From positions 112,980-176,979 of the forward strand of contig NZ_FOGR01000007.1 of the NCBI RefSeq assembly GCF_900111275.1: 64,000 nucleotides of DNA, given 5' to 3'. The notes under the pieces were generated by a model. The model worked only from the letters and a program-made list of their open reading frames with translations. It was not told the DNA's origin and made no database searches. The stretch's first letter is position 1, and every line of letters starts with the position of its first letter. Made by a program: the position numbers and the translations under genes. This stretch comes from Rhizobium sp. NFR03. GTDB lineage: Bacteria; Pseudomonadota; Alphaproteobacteria; Rhizobiales; Rhizobiaceae. This document shows positions 7,680-16,957 of the stretch, piece by piece.

Positions 7680-9076
7680 CGCTCGACGCTTTCCGCAACG
7701 ATATCGGCTCCATTTCGGTCGAAGACAATCCCAAGCTGGTTCAGAAGAAGAGCCGCGATTTCTACTGGTATTCGCCGGTGCTCAAGCGCCAGCTGGATCA
7801 TGTCACGGGCGATCTTATCGTCAGCCCGAAGTCTGAAGGTGAGGTGGTCGAGGTTCTTGCGGCGGCACACCGGCACGGCATCGCCATCACCCCGCGCGGT
7901 GCCGGCACCGGCAATTACGGGCAGGCCATGCCGCTTGCCGGCGGCGTGGTGCTCAACCTTGCCGAGATGAACCGCATCATCGAAACGAGCCCGGTGCATG
8001 TGAAGGCGGAAACCGGCGTCATTCTTGAGAAGATCGACCAGCACACGCGGGCAGCGCATGGCAGCGAAATCCGGTTCTTCCCGTCCACCTATCGCACCGC
8101 GACAGTCGGCGGCTTCGTTGCAGGCGGGTCGGGCGGCGTCGGGTCGATCCGTTGGGGCGGCCTGCGGGCGCTCGGCAACATTCTCGGGCTCACCGTCGTC
8201 ACCTGCGAGGCGGTGCCGCGCGTGCTGAAGATCGAGGGTGCGGATATCCTCAAGGTCGCGCATGCCTACGGCACCAACGGCATCATCACCGATGTGACAC
8301 TGCCTCTGACCGCCGCCTATGACTGGATCGACAGTCTGGTCGCCTTTCCCGACGTGATGGCCGCAACGCGCTTCGCCGAAGCTCTGGCGCGACAGGATGG
8401 TATCCTCACCAAGGAGATCGCGGTGGTCGGCGCACCCGTGGCACACGACTACTTCCCGCACTACCGGCGTTTCTTCGCACGCGAAGCTTCGCTCGTCGTC
8501 ATCATCGCGGCGCCGCATGCCATGAATGCGCTCTCCCTTCTCACCGCGCATCACAAGGGCGATCTCGTCTTCCGGTCCGACACGGTGCCGCCAGAGGAAA
8601 AGCGGCAGTTTCCGCCGGTCTACGAACTCTGCTGGAACCATACGACGATGCGCGGCCTGAAGGTCGATCCGTCGATCACCTATCTCCAGACGCAGTATCC
8701 GGATTTCGAGCATGTCCGCCGCATCCACGAGATCCTCGGCGACGAGATGCCGCTCCATCTGGAGATGATCCGCTTCGACGGCCGCGTCGTCTTCTCCGGC
8801 CTGCCGATTGTTCGCTATACCAGCGAGGAGCGATTGGAAGAGATCATCGCCATTCATGAGAACAATGGCTGCCTCGTCTTTAATCCGCACCGCTACACGC
8901 TGGAGGAGGGCGGCATGAAGCAGACGGATGCGAGGCAGCTCGCCTTCAAGCGCGAGGCCGACCCGAAGGGACTGCTGAATCCCGGCAAGATGGTCGCCTG
9001 GGAAAATCCGGATTACGACTTCAACCAGAAGCGTAGCTGGGTCTTTGCCGGGCTGCAAAGCATGGATGCGGCGTGA
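7676..9076 (+). CDS. VAO/PCMH-type FAD-binding oxidoreductase (466 aa)
   Basis: A flavoprotein of the vanillyl-alcohol-oxidase family (FAD_binding_4/PCMH fold). The FAD pyrophosphate-binding loop RGAGTGNYGQ lies at residues 74-83, preceded by an IVSPKSEGEVVEVLAAAHRHG stretch (in part) typical of the fold. The second glycine-rich segment TVGGFVAGGSGGVGS follows near residue 140. The C-terminus ends in KGLLNPGKMVAW, a conserved motif of glycolate-oxidase and lactate-dehydrogenase-like members. It overlaps the amidohydrolase stop by 4 bases. It probably oxidises the substrate or product of the amidohydrolase. The enzyme's specificity is unknown. Confidence 0.86.
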   Translation: MTLDAFRNDIGSISVEDNPKLVQKKSRDFYWYSPVLKRQLDHVTGDLIVSPKSEGEVVEVLAAAHRHGIAITPRGAGTGNYGQAMPLAGGVVLNLAEMNRIIETSPVHVKAETGVILEKIDQHTRAAHGSEIRFFPSTYRTATVGGFVAGGSGGVGSIRWGGLRALGNILGLTVVTCEAVPRVLKIEGADILKVAHAYGTNGIITDVTLPLTAAYDWIDSLVAFPDVMAATRFAEALARQDGILTKEIAVVGAPVAHDYFPHYRRFFAREASLVVIIAAPHAMNALSLLTAHHKGDLVFRSDTVPPEEKRQFPPVYELCWNHTTMRGLKVDPSITYLQTQYPDFEHVRRIHEILGDEMPLHLEMIRFDGRVVFSGLPIVRYTSEERLEEIIAIHENNGCLVFNPHRYTLEEGGMKQTDARQLAFKREADPKGLLNPGKMVAWENPDYDFNQKRSWVFAGLQSMDAA

Positions 9077-9079
9077 GAC

Positions 9080-9676
9080 ATGGCACGTATCCTCCTCATC
9101 CACGCGCATCCGGTGGAGACCAGCTACAGCGCGCAACTGCGGGACGTCGCCCGTCAGGCGCTGGAAGCGCGGGGGCACGAGGTCGATCTCATATCGCTCT
9201 ACGATGACGGCTTCGACGCGGTTCTCTCGCGCGAGGAACGCCTGAACTACCATGACGAGACTATCAATATCACGCCTGATATCGCGCCCTATGTTGCGCG
9301 CATCCGAGCAGCGGATGCGGTGGTGCTCGTGCATCCCGTCTGGAATTTCGGCCTGCCGGCGATTCTGAAAGGCTTTTTCGACCGGGTGTTCGTTCCGGGT
9401 GTCGCGTTCAAGATGGCGGATGGCGACAAGGGCAAGCTCGTGCGCATTCTCCACAACGTCAAGTCGGTGGCGGTCATCACCACGTATGGCGGTCCGCGTT
9501 TTCGCGCCATGCTCGTCGGCGACCCGCCGCGCAAGGTGGCGCGCCGCGTGCTGTGGGCGATCTTCCGACCGAAAAAGCCGGTGCGCTATCTCGCGCTCTA
9601 TAATATGAACGGCAACGGCCCGGCCGAGCTTGAGGCGTTCAAGGCGAAGGTGGCAAAGGCGATGGCATCGTTCTAG
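9080..9676 (+). CDS. NAD(P)H-dependent flavin oxidoreductase, flavodoxin fold (198 aa)
   Basis: A KefF/MdaB/NQO-like flavodoxin-fold oxidoreductase. The N-terminal ILLIHAHPVETSYS is the family's FMN/FAD phosphate-binding segment. The middle shows VVLVHPVWNFGLPAILKGFFDR, given here in part, which is the dimer and flavin contact region, and TTYGG lies near residue 134. It begins 3 bases after the FAD oxidase gene and closes the operon. A role in supplying or recycling reduced flavin or quinone for the pathway is inference. The LysR gene begins 37 bases later on the same strand. Confidence 0.87.
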   Translation: MARILLIHAHPVETSYSAQLRDVARQALEARGHEVDLISLYDDGFDAVLSREERLNYHDETINITPDIAPYVARIRAADAVVLVHPVWNFGLPAILKGFFDRVFVPGVAFKMADGDKGKLVRILHNVKSVAVITTYGGPRFRAMLVGDPPRKVARRVLWAIFRPKKPVRYLALYNMNGNGPAELEAFKAKVAKAMASF

Positions 9677-9713
9677 TCTGTTCAGAGCAGGACGTGCCGG
9701 AGAAGGAGACAGC

Positions 9714-10670
9714 TTGGCAGGCGGCATCAAGACGGCGACCGACACGATGGATGTCGGTGAGCGAACCCGCGGCGAACTTGACATCCGGCAACTTCGCGTG
9801 CTGAAGACATTGCTGTCGGAGAGCAGCGTCTCTCGAACTGCGGCGATCCACGGGCTCAGCCAACCAGCGGTCAGCCTCACGTTGCGCCGCTTTCGGGCGA
9901 TGACGGGAGACCCGCTTCTGGTACGCAGCGGCACGGGTCTCGCACCGACGCCGCGGGCGCAGGACCTCGTCACATTGGTCGATCGCATCCTCGACGATAT
10001 CGACCATCTCGCAGGACGCGAGGCGGATTTCGATCCGGCAACGTCGCAGAGGCGGGTACGGATCGTTGCGGCAACGAGTTTCGGTCCCTTTCTTGTTCCC
10101 CGGCTTATCCGTCATCTACGGCACGTTGCGCCGCATATGATGCTGGAAATGCTGCCCATGCCGAGCATGGCGGCGCTTCAACAATTGCTGGAGGCCGGCG
10201 AGGTCGATCTGGTCCTTGCCCACCGCCAGCCTGCTTCCCGCAATCTGCGGGGCGAGACCGTTACCGAGTGCCGGACCGTCTGCATGATGGACCGGGGTCA
10301 TCGGCTCGCAGGGGCGCCCTCGATCTCCATGGATGACTATCTGGACCTCGAGCACCTGTCGCCGAACCCGCCCCATGGCGCGTCCGTCAGTCCCATCGAC
10401 GGGCATCTCGCAGAACTCGGCCTGCAACGGCGCATCCGTGCCAGTCTTTCCGAATATGCGCTCGTGCCCATGGTGCTGGCCGGCAGCGATCTCGTCTTTA
10501 CGACGTCCAAGCCGTTCGCGGATCATTTCGCAGCGCTGTCGGATATCGCTGTGGTCGATGCGCCGGAAGAATTCGGCGCCATGCCCGTCTTCCTGTTCTG
10601 GCATGAGCGTTCGCATCATTCGACCTTCAACGCCTGGCTTCGCCGCCTTGTGCGTGACATGCTCGTGTAG
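9714..10670 (+). CDS. LysR-family transcriptional regulator (318 aa)
   Basis: An N-terminal winged helix (LDIRQLRVLKTLLSESSVSRTA, in part, then GLSQPAVSLTLRRFRAM) is followed by a periplasmic-binding-protein-like effector domain. The HTH lies at about residues 20-80. I chose the TTG at 9714 because AAGGAG sits 5 bases upstream. An ATG 33 bases downstream (9747) is an alternative without a good ribosome-binding site. It resembles NodD/SyrM-type LysR proteins in having D(I/L)RxLR near the start. It lies downstream of, and in line with, the amidohydrolase operon and is the obvious candidate regulator for it and for the divergent ridA/creatininase pair. Confidence 0.88.
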   Translation: MAGGIKTATDTMDVGERTRGELDIRQLRVLKTLLSESSVSRTAAIHGLSQPAVSLTLRRFRAMTGDPLLVRSGTGLAPTPRAQDLVTLVDRILDDIDHLAGREADFDPATSQRRVRIVAATSFGPFLVPRLIRHLRHVAPHMMLEMLPMPSMAALQQLLEAGEVDLVLAHRQPASRNLRGETVTECRTVCMMDRGHRLAGAPSISMDDYLDLEHLSPNPPHGASVSPIDGHLAELGLQRRIRASLSEYALVPMVLAGSDLVFTTSKPFADHFAALSDIAVVDAPEEFGAMPVFLFWHERSHHSTFNAWLRRLVRDMLV

Positions 10671-10698
10671 CGGCGTTCCGGGGCGACAGAACATGTTT

Positions 10699-10721
10699 AC
10701 CGCCTGTTAAAGCGGTCGTTT
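10699..10721 (+). terminator. Possible weak terminator after the LysR gene
   Basis: ACCGC and GCGGT form a 5-bp stem around an 8-base loop, followed by CGTTTT, 28 bases past the LysR stop. The short stem makes this a tentative call. Confidence 0.4.
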
Positions 10722-10880
10722 TAATGTTGCCGGAAAGTGTAGAGTGACATTGTACGGTGGCATGGCGTGGGGGTGCTGTGACTGCCGGCAGGCGACAGGT
10801 TCGAGCGGCGGAGACGGTGCCCGCGCTGGAAACGTCGAAGGGGGCTTCCGTACACGGGAAGCATGAGAAACGGGGCTGGC

Positions 10881-12038
10881 ATGGACAATTTTGCGTTTCT
10901 TCTGCCGGTCATTCTTTTCGCCTTCGGGCTCACCTTCCTGTTTGTCGGGCGCCACGAGCCGCGGTCCGCCCCCTGGTGGGGAGCCGGCTTTCTCTCTGCC
11001 GCTCTGGGCTTCATCATGCCGGTTCTGCCGGAAGCCATTCCCGGTCCGTTCAGGTCGGTGGTGGCCGACACGCTCTTCCTGCTGGCGTTGAGCTTCTACG
11101 GGCAGGGATTGCTGGCGCAGTTCCATCGGCAACTGCCGGTTTGGCCAAGAGCAGGCATCGTTGCGGTCGGCATCGTCGCCTCCGTCATTTCGACGCTTGT
11201 TCTCGAAAACCCGACGATATCCCTCGCGGCCAATGACCTGCTCACGTCCCTTTGCCTTGCGGTGCCAGCTTTCGCCGTCGTTCGGCATGCGCGGGGCCTA
11301 CTGCAGCGCGTTCTTGTCGGCATTGTCTTCGCCATCATCGCGGATTCGATCGTCCGCAACATTGTCATGACGGTGCTGAACCGCAATCCGAGCGACTTCG
11401 AAACGTTCCTCGCTTCGCCCTATGCCTTCTTCATGCAGGCGACCAGCGCCGTCATCGGTATCCTGCTGGCGCTGGCGGCGCTCGGTTGCGTGACGCTGGA
11501 AGTGATCGGCCGCTATAAGGATGTCGCCGAAAAGGACCCGCTGACGGGTCTGTTCAACCGCCGCGGCTTCGACAGATTGTCCGGTCAGAAGACGACCGCG
11601 GGCGCGGTGATCGTCTGCGATATCGATCATTTCAAGCGGGTCAACGACCGGTACGGTCATGCCGCCGGCGATGCGGTGATCGCGGAGCTGGCCCGCATTC
11701 TGGCTCTGGAACCGGCCGACGGTGCCGTTCTCGCCCGGTTCGGAGGCGAAGAATTCGTGATCTTCCTGCCCGGCATCGCGCTTGATGCCGCGCTTCCGGT
11801 GGCGCATGCCATGCATGCGCGGATCGGATCGACGGACTGGTCTCGGATCGGCGTCAGCGCGGTCACCGCCAGCTTCGGCGTCGCGGCATCGCGCAGCGGC
11901 GACCTCAGCATCTACGAGGTCGTGGCCCGCGCCGATCGCGCCCTCTATGCAGCGAAGACGGCAGGCAGAAACTGTGTGTTCACGGAAGGCGAACGGCTGT
12001 CCGAGCCGCGTCCGCCCTCGGCACGCGCTGTCGCCTGA
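10881..12038 (+). CDS. Membrane-bound GGDEF diguanylate cyclase (about 385 aa)
   Basis: A putative c-di-GMP synthase. The N-terminal 205 residues carry about six hydrophobic segments (first at residues 3-23), forming an uncharacterised membrane sensor region. A C-terminal GGDEF domain begins at DPLTGLFNRRGFD near residue 219. The active-site motif is GGEEF (about residue 288), a catalytically competent variant, and DIDHFKRVND with YGHAAGD supplies the metal and GTP contacts. The RxxD inhibitory site normally found just before the motif is absent (EPAD instead), so product feedback is unlikely. An in-frame ATG 18 bases upstream (10863) is an alternative start. The gene appears monocistronic. 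Confidence 0.92.
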   Translation: MDNFAFLLPVILFAFGLTFLFVGRHEPRSAPWWGAGFLSAALGFIMPVLPEAIPGPFRSVVADTLFLLALSFYGQGLLAQFHRQLPVWPRAGIVAVGIVASVISTLVLENPTISLAANDLLTSLCLAVPAFAVVRHARGLLQRVLVGIVFAIIADSIVRNIVMTVLNRNPSDFETFLASPYAFFMQATSAVIGILLALAALGCVTLEVIGRYKDVAEKDPLTGLFNRRGFDRLSGQKTTAGAVIVCDIDHFKRVNDRYGHAAGDAVIAELARILALEPADGAVLARFGGEEFVIFLPGIALDAALPVAHAMHARIGSTDWSRIGVSAVTASFGVAASRSGDLSIYEVVARADRALYAAKTAGRNCVFTEGERLSEPRPPSARAVA

Positions 12039-12047
12039 TCGTTCGCT

Positions 12048-12605
12048 CTATTCGGAACTGACGTTGCCTCGCCCGGCGGCAGCCTGTGTCGCGGCGTCGC
12101 GGATGGCAAGCCACCGCGTGCGCTCCAGCGTCGCATCGCCGAGCGCCCGGTGCGCGGGTTGCGCCGGCTCGGTGCTTTCGATCATGCCTTTGACAAAATC
12201 GGCGATCTCGCGGCGCGTAAATGTGCCATCCATGATCGCCCGGGCGTGCTCCAGAAACACATCGTCGGATTTCCCGAGCCTGAGCGCGTGGCGCGGCAGG
12301 CCGCCCGCGCGCAGCAGCACGCTCAGCCATTTTCCATCCCATGAGGGCGCGCTGGCATAAAGCGCATGGCCCCCGAGCGTTTCCAGCATCTCGCGCGCAA
12401 CGTCTTCCACGGGCGTGCCTTCCTGATGGAGACGGCGGCGGGTAAGTCCGTGGATCCGCTCGGCCTTCATGGACCAGTCATCCCATTCGGGCGCCGGGCG
12501 GATGAGGTGGGAGCGCGACGTGCCATCCTCGAAGACCCAGGCGACCTCGACCGGATAGCTCTTCTTGCCAAGAGAGGAGGCTTCGAAATCGAGAAACACG
12601 AGCAT
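12048..12605 (-). CDS. DEDDh-family 3'-5' exonuclease (185 aa)
   Basis: An RNase T/DnaQ-like exonuclease domain protein. The first acidic pair is the DFEAS motif at residues 5-9 from the chosen start. The conserved aspartate of the second motif lies in SWDGKW near residue 89. The final motif is AHRALGDA near residue 155, giving the histidine and aspartate of the DEDDh type. A frame extension to 12641 exists, but the fold begins directly at MLVFLDFE, so I use 12605. It converges with the GGDEF gene, with stops 10 bases apart. Substrate (DNA or small RNA) is not evident. Confidence 0.82.
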   Translation of the reverse strand: MLVFLDFEASSLGKKSYPVEVAWVFEDGTSRSHLIRPAPEWDDWSMKAERIHGLTRRRLHQEGTPVEDVAREMLETLGGHALYASAPSWDGKWLSVLLRAGGLPRHALRLGKSDDVFLEHARAIMDGTFTRREIADFVKGMIESTEPAQPAHRALGDATLERTRWLAIRDAATQAAAGRGNVSSE

Positions 12606-12737
12606 CGTTTCGGTCCAGAATGATGTGCGGCATGAGAGCACAGACGTTCGCGGTCATACGCGATTCATTGCCTCATGCCGAGCGCACAGAGCGGCATCCT
12701 GAATCAAACGAGCAGACGACATCATGTGAAATGATCA

Positions 12738-12766
12738 TTGACTCATTATACCAGTTGTCGTTAGAT
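12738..12766 (+). promoter_or_regulatory. Sigma-70-type promoter for the sugar importer operon
   Basis: TTGACT, a 17-base spacer and TTAGAT lie 27 bases upstream of the dehydrogenase start at 12793. The surrounding 12720-12770 stretch is markedly AT-richer than the neighbouring coding DNA. Confidence 0.55.
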
Positions 12767-12792
12767 GCTCCGACAGAACGGGATCAACACAT

Positions 12793-13620
12793 ATGACATC
12801 GATTGCACTTTTCGGCGCCGGCGGCAAAATGGGCACGCGGCTGGCGCGCAACCTCATCGGCTCGCGCTTCGACATTCGCCCTGTCGAGGTGAGCGAGGCC
12901 GGCCGGGCGCGGCTTCAGGCCGACCTCGGTCTCGCCTGCTTCTCCGTGGATGAGGCGCTTGATGGCGCGGATGTCGTCGTGCTCGCCGTGCCGGATACGG
13001 CCATCGGCAAAGTCGCCTCCGGCATTATCGACAAGCTCGCGCCCGGAACCATGGTTGTCGTGCTGGATGCTGCCGCACCCTTTGCCGGCCACCTGCCCGA
13101 ACGGGCCGATATCACCTATTTCGTCACACACCCCTGCCATCCGCCGATCTTCAACGACGAGACGGAGATGGCGGCGAAGAAGGATCATTTCGGCGGGATC
13201 GCCGCCAAGCAGCACATCGTCTCTGCGCTGATGCAGGGGCCGGAAGAGCATTATGCGCTCGGCGAAGAGGTGGCCAAGACCATCTGGGCGCCGGTGATGC
13301 GCTCGCACCGGGTGACGGTCGAGCAGATGGCGATCCTGGAGCCGGGTCTTTCGGAGACGGTCTGCGCCTCGCTGCTGGTCGTCATGAGTCAGGCGCTGGA
13401 CGAGTGCGTGAAGCGCGGCGTGCCGGAACAGGCGGCACGCGACTTCCTGCTCGGTCACATGAACGTGCTGGGCGCCGTCATCTTCAAGGAAGTCGATGGC
13501 GTGTTCTCGGATGCCTGCAACAAGGCCATCGAATTCGGCATCCCCGCGCTGATGCGCGACGACTGGAAGAACGTCTTCGAGCCGCAGGAAATCGCCGAGA
13601 GCATCCGGCGCATAACCTGA
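12793..13620 (+). CDS. NAD-dependent dehydrogenase related to D-apionate oxidoisomerase (275 aa)
   Basis: A Rossmann-fold oxidoreductase with a 6-phosphogluconate-dehydrogenase-like C-terminal domain. The dinucleotide site GAGGKMGTRLARNL lies at residues 8-21. The order VVLAVPDTAIG, then THPCHPPIFND near residue 115, then GHMNVLGAVIFKE near residue 220 matches my memory of the family that includes ApnO (D-apionate oxidoisomerase of D-apiose catabolism). That identification is not verified. It is the first gene of a plus-strand unit leading into a ribose-type sugar importer, which fits breakdown of a branched or unusual pentose. Other apiose genes are not visible here, so a related sugar acid is equally possible. 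Confidence 0.7.
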   Translation: MTSIALFGAGGKMGTRLARNLIGSRFDIRPVEVSEAGRARLQADLGLACFSVDEALDGADVVVLAVPDTAIGKVASGIIDKLAPGTMVVVLDAAAPFAGHLPERADITYFVTHPCHPPIFNDETEMAAKKDHFGGIAAKQHIVSALMQGPEEHYALGEEVAKTIWAPVMRSHRVTVEQMAILEPGLSETVCASLLVVMSQALDECVKRGVPEQAARDFLLGHMNVLGAVIFKEVDGVFSDACNKAIEFGIPALMRDDWKNVFEPQEIAESIRRIT

Positions 13621-14664
<1,044 letters not shown>

Positions 14665-14678
14665 TCTCGATCTTACGA

Positions 14679-14716
14679 GGCGGGCGGCTCGTCCACAGGC
14701 GCCGCCCGCGCCTTTT
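14679..14716 (+). terminator. Hairpin plus T-run downstream of the sugar-binding-protein gene
   Basis: GCGGGCGGC pairs with GCCGCCCGC across a 12-base loop, followed by GCCTTTT. It lies 15 bases past the binding-protein stop inside the operon. It is well placed to reduce expression of the downstream transporter subunits relative to the abundant binding protein. Confidence 0.65.
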
Positions 14717-14735
14717 CCCATCCGGAGTTGACGGA

Positions 14736-15386
14736 ATGCCGCGTTTCACCGCCGCTGCCGCGCTTTGCCTCGTCTCGGCCACGATCATGGTCCTGGCCGG
14801 CTGCAAGATCATCAAGACGCCGACGGCCGAAGAAGCTGCGGAGGCCGCAAGCGGCGGCTTCAATCCCGAGAGGCAGGCGACGGATCTATGGACGCCTAAG
14901 GTGTTGCCCTACCTCACGTCGAAAGCCGGTGCCTATGCCGAGGTCGCAGCGCTGATCGCTTCCGATCCCGATGCGGCTGCCGCGAAATACGGCCACAAGG
15001 AAAAGGAGGGCAACGCCCCCTGGACCTATGCCGCCAAGGTTTCGGGCATCGTGATCAAGGCCGAGACCACGTCGCGCGCCGGCTATCTCGACACGGATAT
15101 CGATGGCGACGGAAAAGCGGATGTTCGGGTCCAGATCGGGCCGGTCATCAAGGGTACGGCAATCCGCGACAGCCTCGATTTCGTGAGTTTCAACCGGTTC
15201 AAGAACCAGATCCAGTGGGCCGAATTCGGCAAGGCTTTCAATGCCCATCTCAACGCTCAGCTGTTGCAGGCACTGCCGCGCGAAGGGCTTGATGGCAGGA
15301 GGATCGAGGCGGTTGGCGCTTTTCCCGTGCCGGCGAAAGGTCAATTGCCTCTGCTGACGCCCGTCGCCCTGACGCTGGAACCATGA
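14736..15386 (+). CDS. DUF2291-family lipoprotein of a sugar importer operon (216 aa)
   Basis: A predicted outer- or inner-membrane lipoprotein. The signal peptide ends in the lipobox LAGC, with the acylated cysteine near residue 23 from the chosen start. The remainder is a soluble domain with an IDGDGKADVRVQIGPVIKGTAIRD stretch (in part) characteristic of DUF2291. A longer in-frame extension to 14661 would overlap the hairpin and the previous stop and lacks a good ribosome-binding site. DUF2291 genes commonly accompany RbsABC-type importers, as here. Their role is not established. The stop overlaps the ATPase start (ATGA). Confidence 0.85.
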   Translation: MPRFTAAAALCLVSATIMVLAGCKIIKTPTAEEAAEAASGGFNPERQATDLWTPKVLPYLTSKAGAYAEVAALIASDPDAAAAKYGHKEKEGNAPWTYAAKVSGIVIKAETTSRAGYLDTDIDGDGKADVRVQIGPVIKGTAIRDSLDFVSFNRFKNQIQWAEFGKAFNAHLNAQLLQALPREGLDGRRIEAVGAFPVPAKGQLPLLTPVALTLEP

Positions 15387-16957
15387 CGATGGCTCCCGAT
15401 ACGAGCAGCGCGGTCGAGGACGACATCATCCTTCAACTGGAGGACGTGACTAAGGTCTATTCGGGCATCGTCGCGGTCAGGAATGCCAATCTGTCGCTTC
15501 GCCGCGGCGCGGTAAACGTGCTTGTCGGCGAGAACGGGGCCGGCAAATCGACGCTCATGCGGATGATTGCCGGTGTCGAGCGTCCGTCGCTCGGGCGCAT
15601 TCTGCTCGATGGCAAACCGGTCGAATTTCATTCGCCGGCCGATGCGCAGAAACACGGTATCGGCATGGTCTTCCAGGAGCTGAACCTCTTCGGCAACCTG
15701 TCCGTCGCCGAGAACATCTTCGCGACCCGCGAGATCGTCCGCGGCTTTACCGGCATCGATCACAAGGCGCAGATCGAGAAAGCCAACATTTTCCTCGACC
15801 GGCTGGATGCCGGTATCAGCGCGGAGACGATGGTGGAGGACCTGCCGATCGGCCAGCAGCAGCTGGTGGAGATCGCCAAGGCGCTTTCCCTCGACACGCG
15901 CATTCTCATTCTCGACGAGCCGACCTCGGCCCTGTCCGCCGCGGAAGTCGATATCCTGTTCAAGGTGATCGCCGAGCTGAAGGCGCAGGGTGTAGCGATC
16001 GTCTACATCTCGCACCGGCTGGAAGAGCTGATGCGCATCGGCGACCACATCACCGTGCTTCGGGACGGACAGATTACCGGCCAGGCCTTGGTCAAGGACA
16101 TCGACACCCGCTGGATCGTCCGCTCGATGATCGGCTCGGACGCCAAGGATTTCGCGAAATCCGTCGATCACGCCATGGGTCGCGAAGCGTTCCGTGCGGA
16201 GGATATCTCGCTTGCACGACGAACGGGAGGACTTGCGGTCGATCATCTCTCGATCTCCGTCAGGGCGGGCGAGGTGCTGGGTATTTATGGCCTTATGGGC
16301 GCCGGGCGCAGCGAGTTCTTCGAATGCGTCATGGGACAGCATCCGCATGCGACCGGCCGCATTTTTGTCGATGGCGAGGAGATCGCCGCGCGCGACACGC
16401 CGACGCGCATCAAGCGCGGCTTGGCGCTGATCCCGGAAGACCGGCAGCGCGAAGGCCTTGTGCAGGTGCTGTCGATCGCCGCGAACCTGACGCTTGCCAG
16501 CCTCGACCGGTTCGTGCGCTTCAAATTTCACATTGCCGGTGAGCGTGAACGCTCTGCCATCGCGTCCGCGATCAGGGATCTCGCCATCAAGGCGCCGAAC
16601 CCGGATTTCGACGTCACCTCCATGTCCGGCGGCAACCAGCAGAAGGTGGTCATCGGCAAGGCGCTGATGACGAAGCCGAAGGTTCTGCTGATGGACGAGC
16701 CGAGCCGCGGTATCGATGTCGGCGCGAAGGCCGACGTCTTCCGCACCATGCGCCGTCTGGCGGGCGAGGGGCTCGCCATCCTGTTCTCCACCTCGGATCT
16801 CGAGGAGGTGATGGCGCTCTCCGACCGGATCGCCGTGATGAGCAATGGTCGCATCACCACCATTCTCGACCGGGCGGAGGCAAGCGAGGAAGCGATCGTG
16901 CGCGCGGCATCGATCGGCCACAAATCGACACAGACAAGCGGGGATATCGCGCCATGA
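15383..16957 (+). CDS. Sugar ABC importer ATP-binding protein, RbsA type (524 aa)
   Basis: A double-NBD ATPase of the ribose/xylose class. The first module has Walker A GENGAGKST near residue 50, signature LPIGQQQLVEIAKAL near 153 and Walker B ILILDEPTSALS. The second module has the degenerate P-loop GIYGLMGAGRSEF near residue 300, signature MSGGNQQKV near 414 and Walker B VLLMDEPSRGIDVG. This asymmetry is normal for the family. It overlaps both its neighbours by 4 bases. Confidence 0.95.
   Translation: MTMAPDTSSAVEDDIILQLEDVTKVYSGIVAVRNANLSLRRGAVNVLVGENGAGKSTLMRMIAGVERPSLGRILLDGKPVEFHSPADAQKHGIGMVFQELNLFGNLSVAENIFATREIVRGFTGIDHKAQIEKANIFLDRLDAGISAETMVEDLPIGQQQLVEIAKALSLDTRILILDEPTSALSAAEVDILFKVIAELKAQGVAIVYISHRLEELMRIGDHITVLRDGQITGQALVKDIDTRWIVRSMIGSDAKDFAKSVDHAMGREAFRAEDISLARRTGGLAVDHLSISVRAGEVLGIYGLMGAGRSEFFECVMGQHPHATGRIFVDGEEIAARDTPTRIKRGLALIPEDRQREGLVQVLSIAANLTLASLDRFVRFKFHIAGERERSAIASAIRDLAIKAPNPDFDVTSMSGGNQQKVVIGKALMTKPKVLLMDEPSRGIDVGAKADVFRTMRRLAGEGLAILFSTSDLEEVMALSDRIAVMSNGRITTILDRAEASEEAIVRAASIGHKSTQTSGDIAP

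Noticed and set aside
7640..9988. Long minus-strand open frame opposite the FAD oxidase and reductase genes
   Set aside because: It is a GC-driven antisense shadow, with Arg/His/Asp-rich low-complexity sequence and no domain, opposite three well-supported genes.
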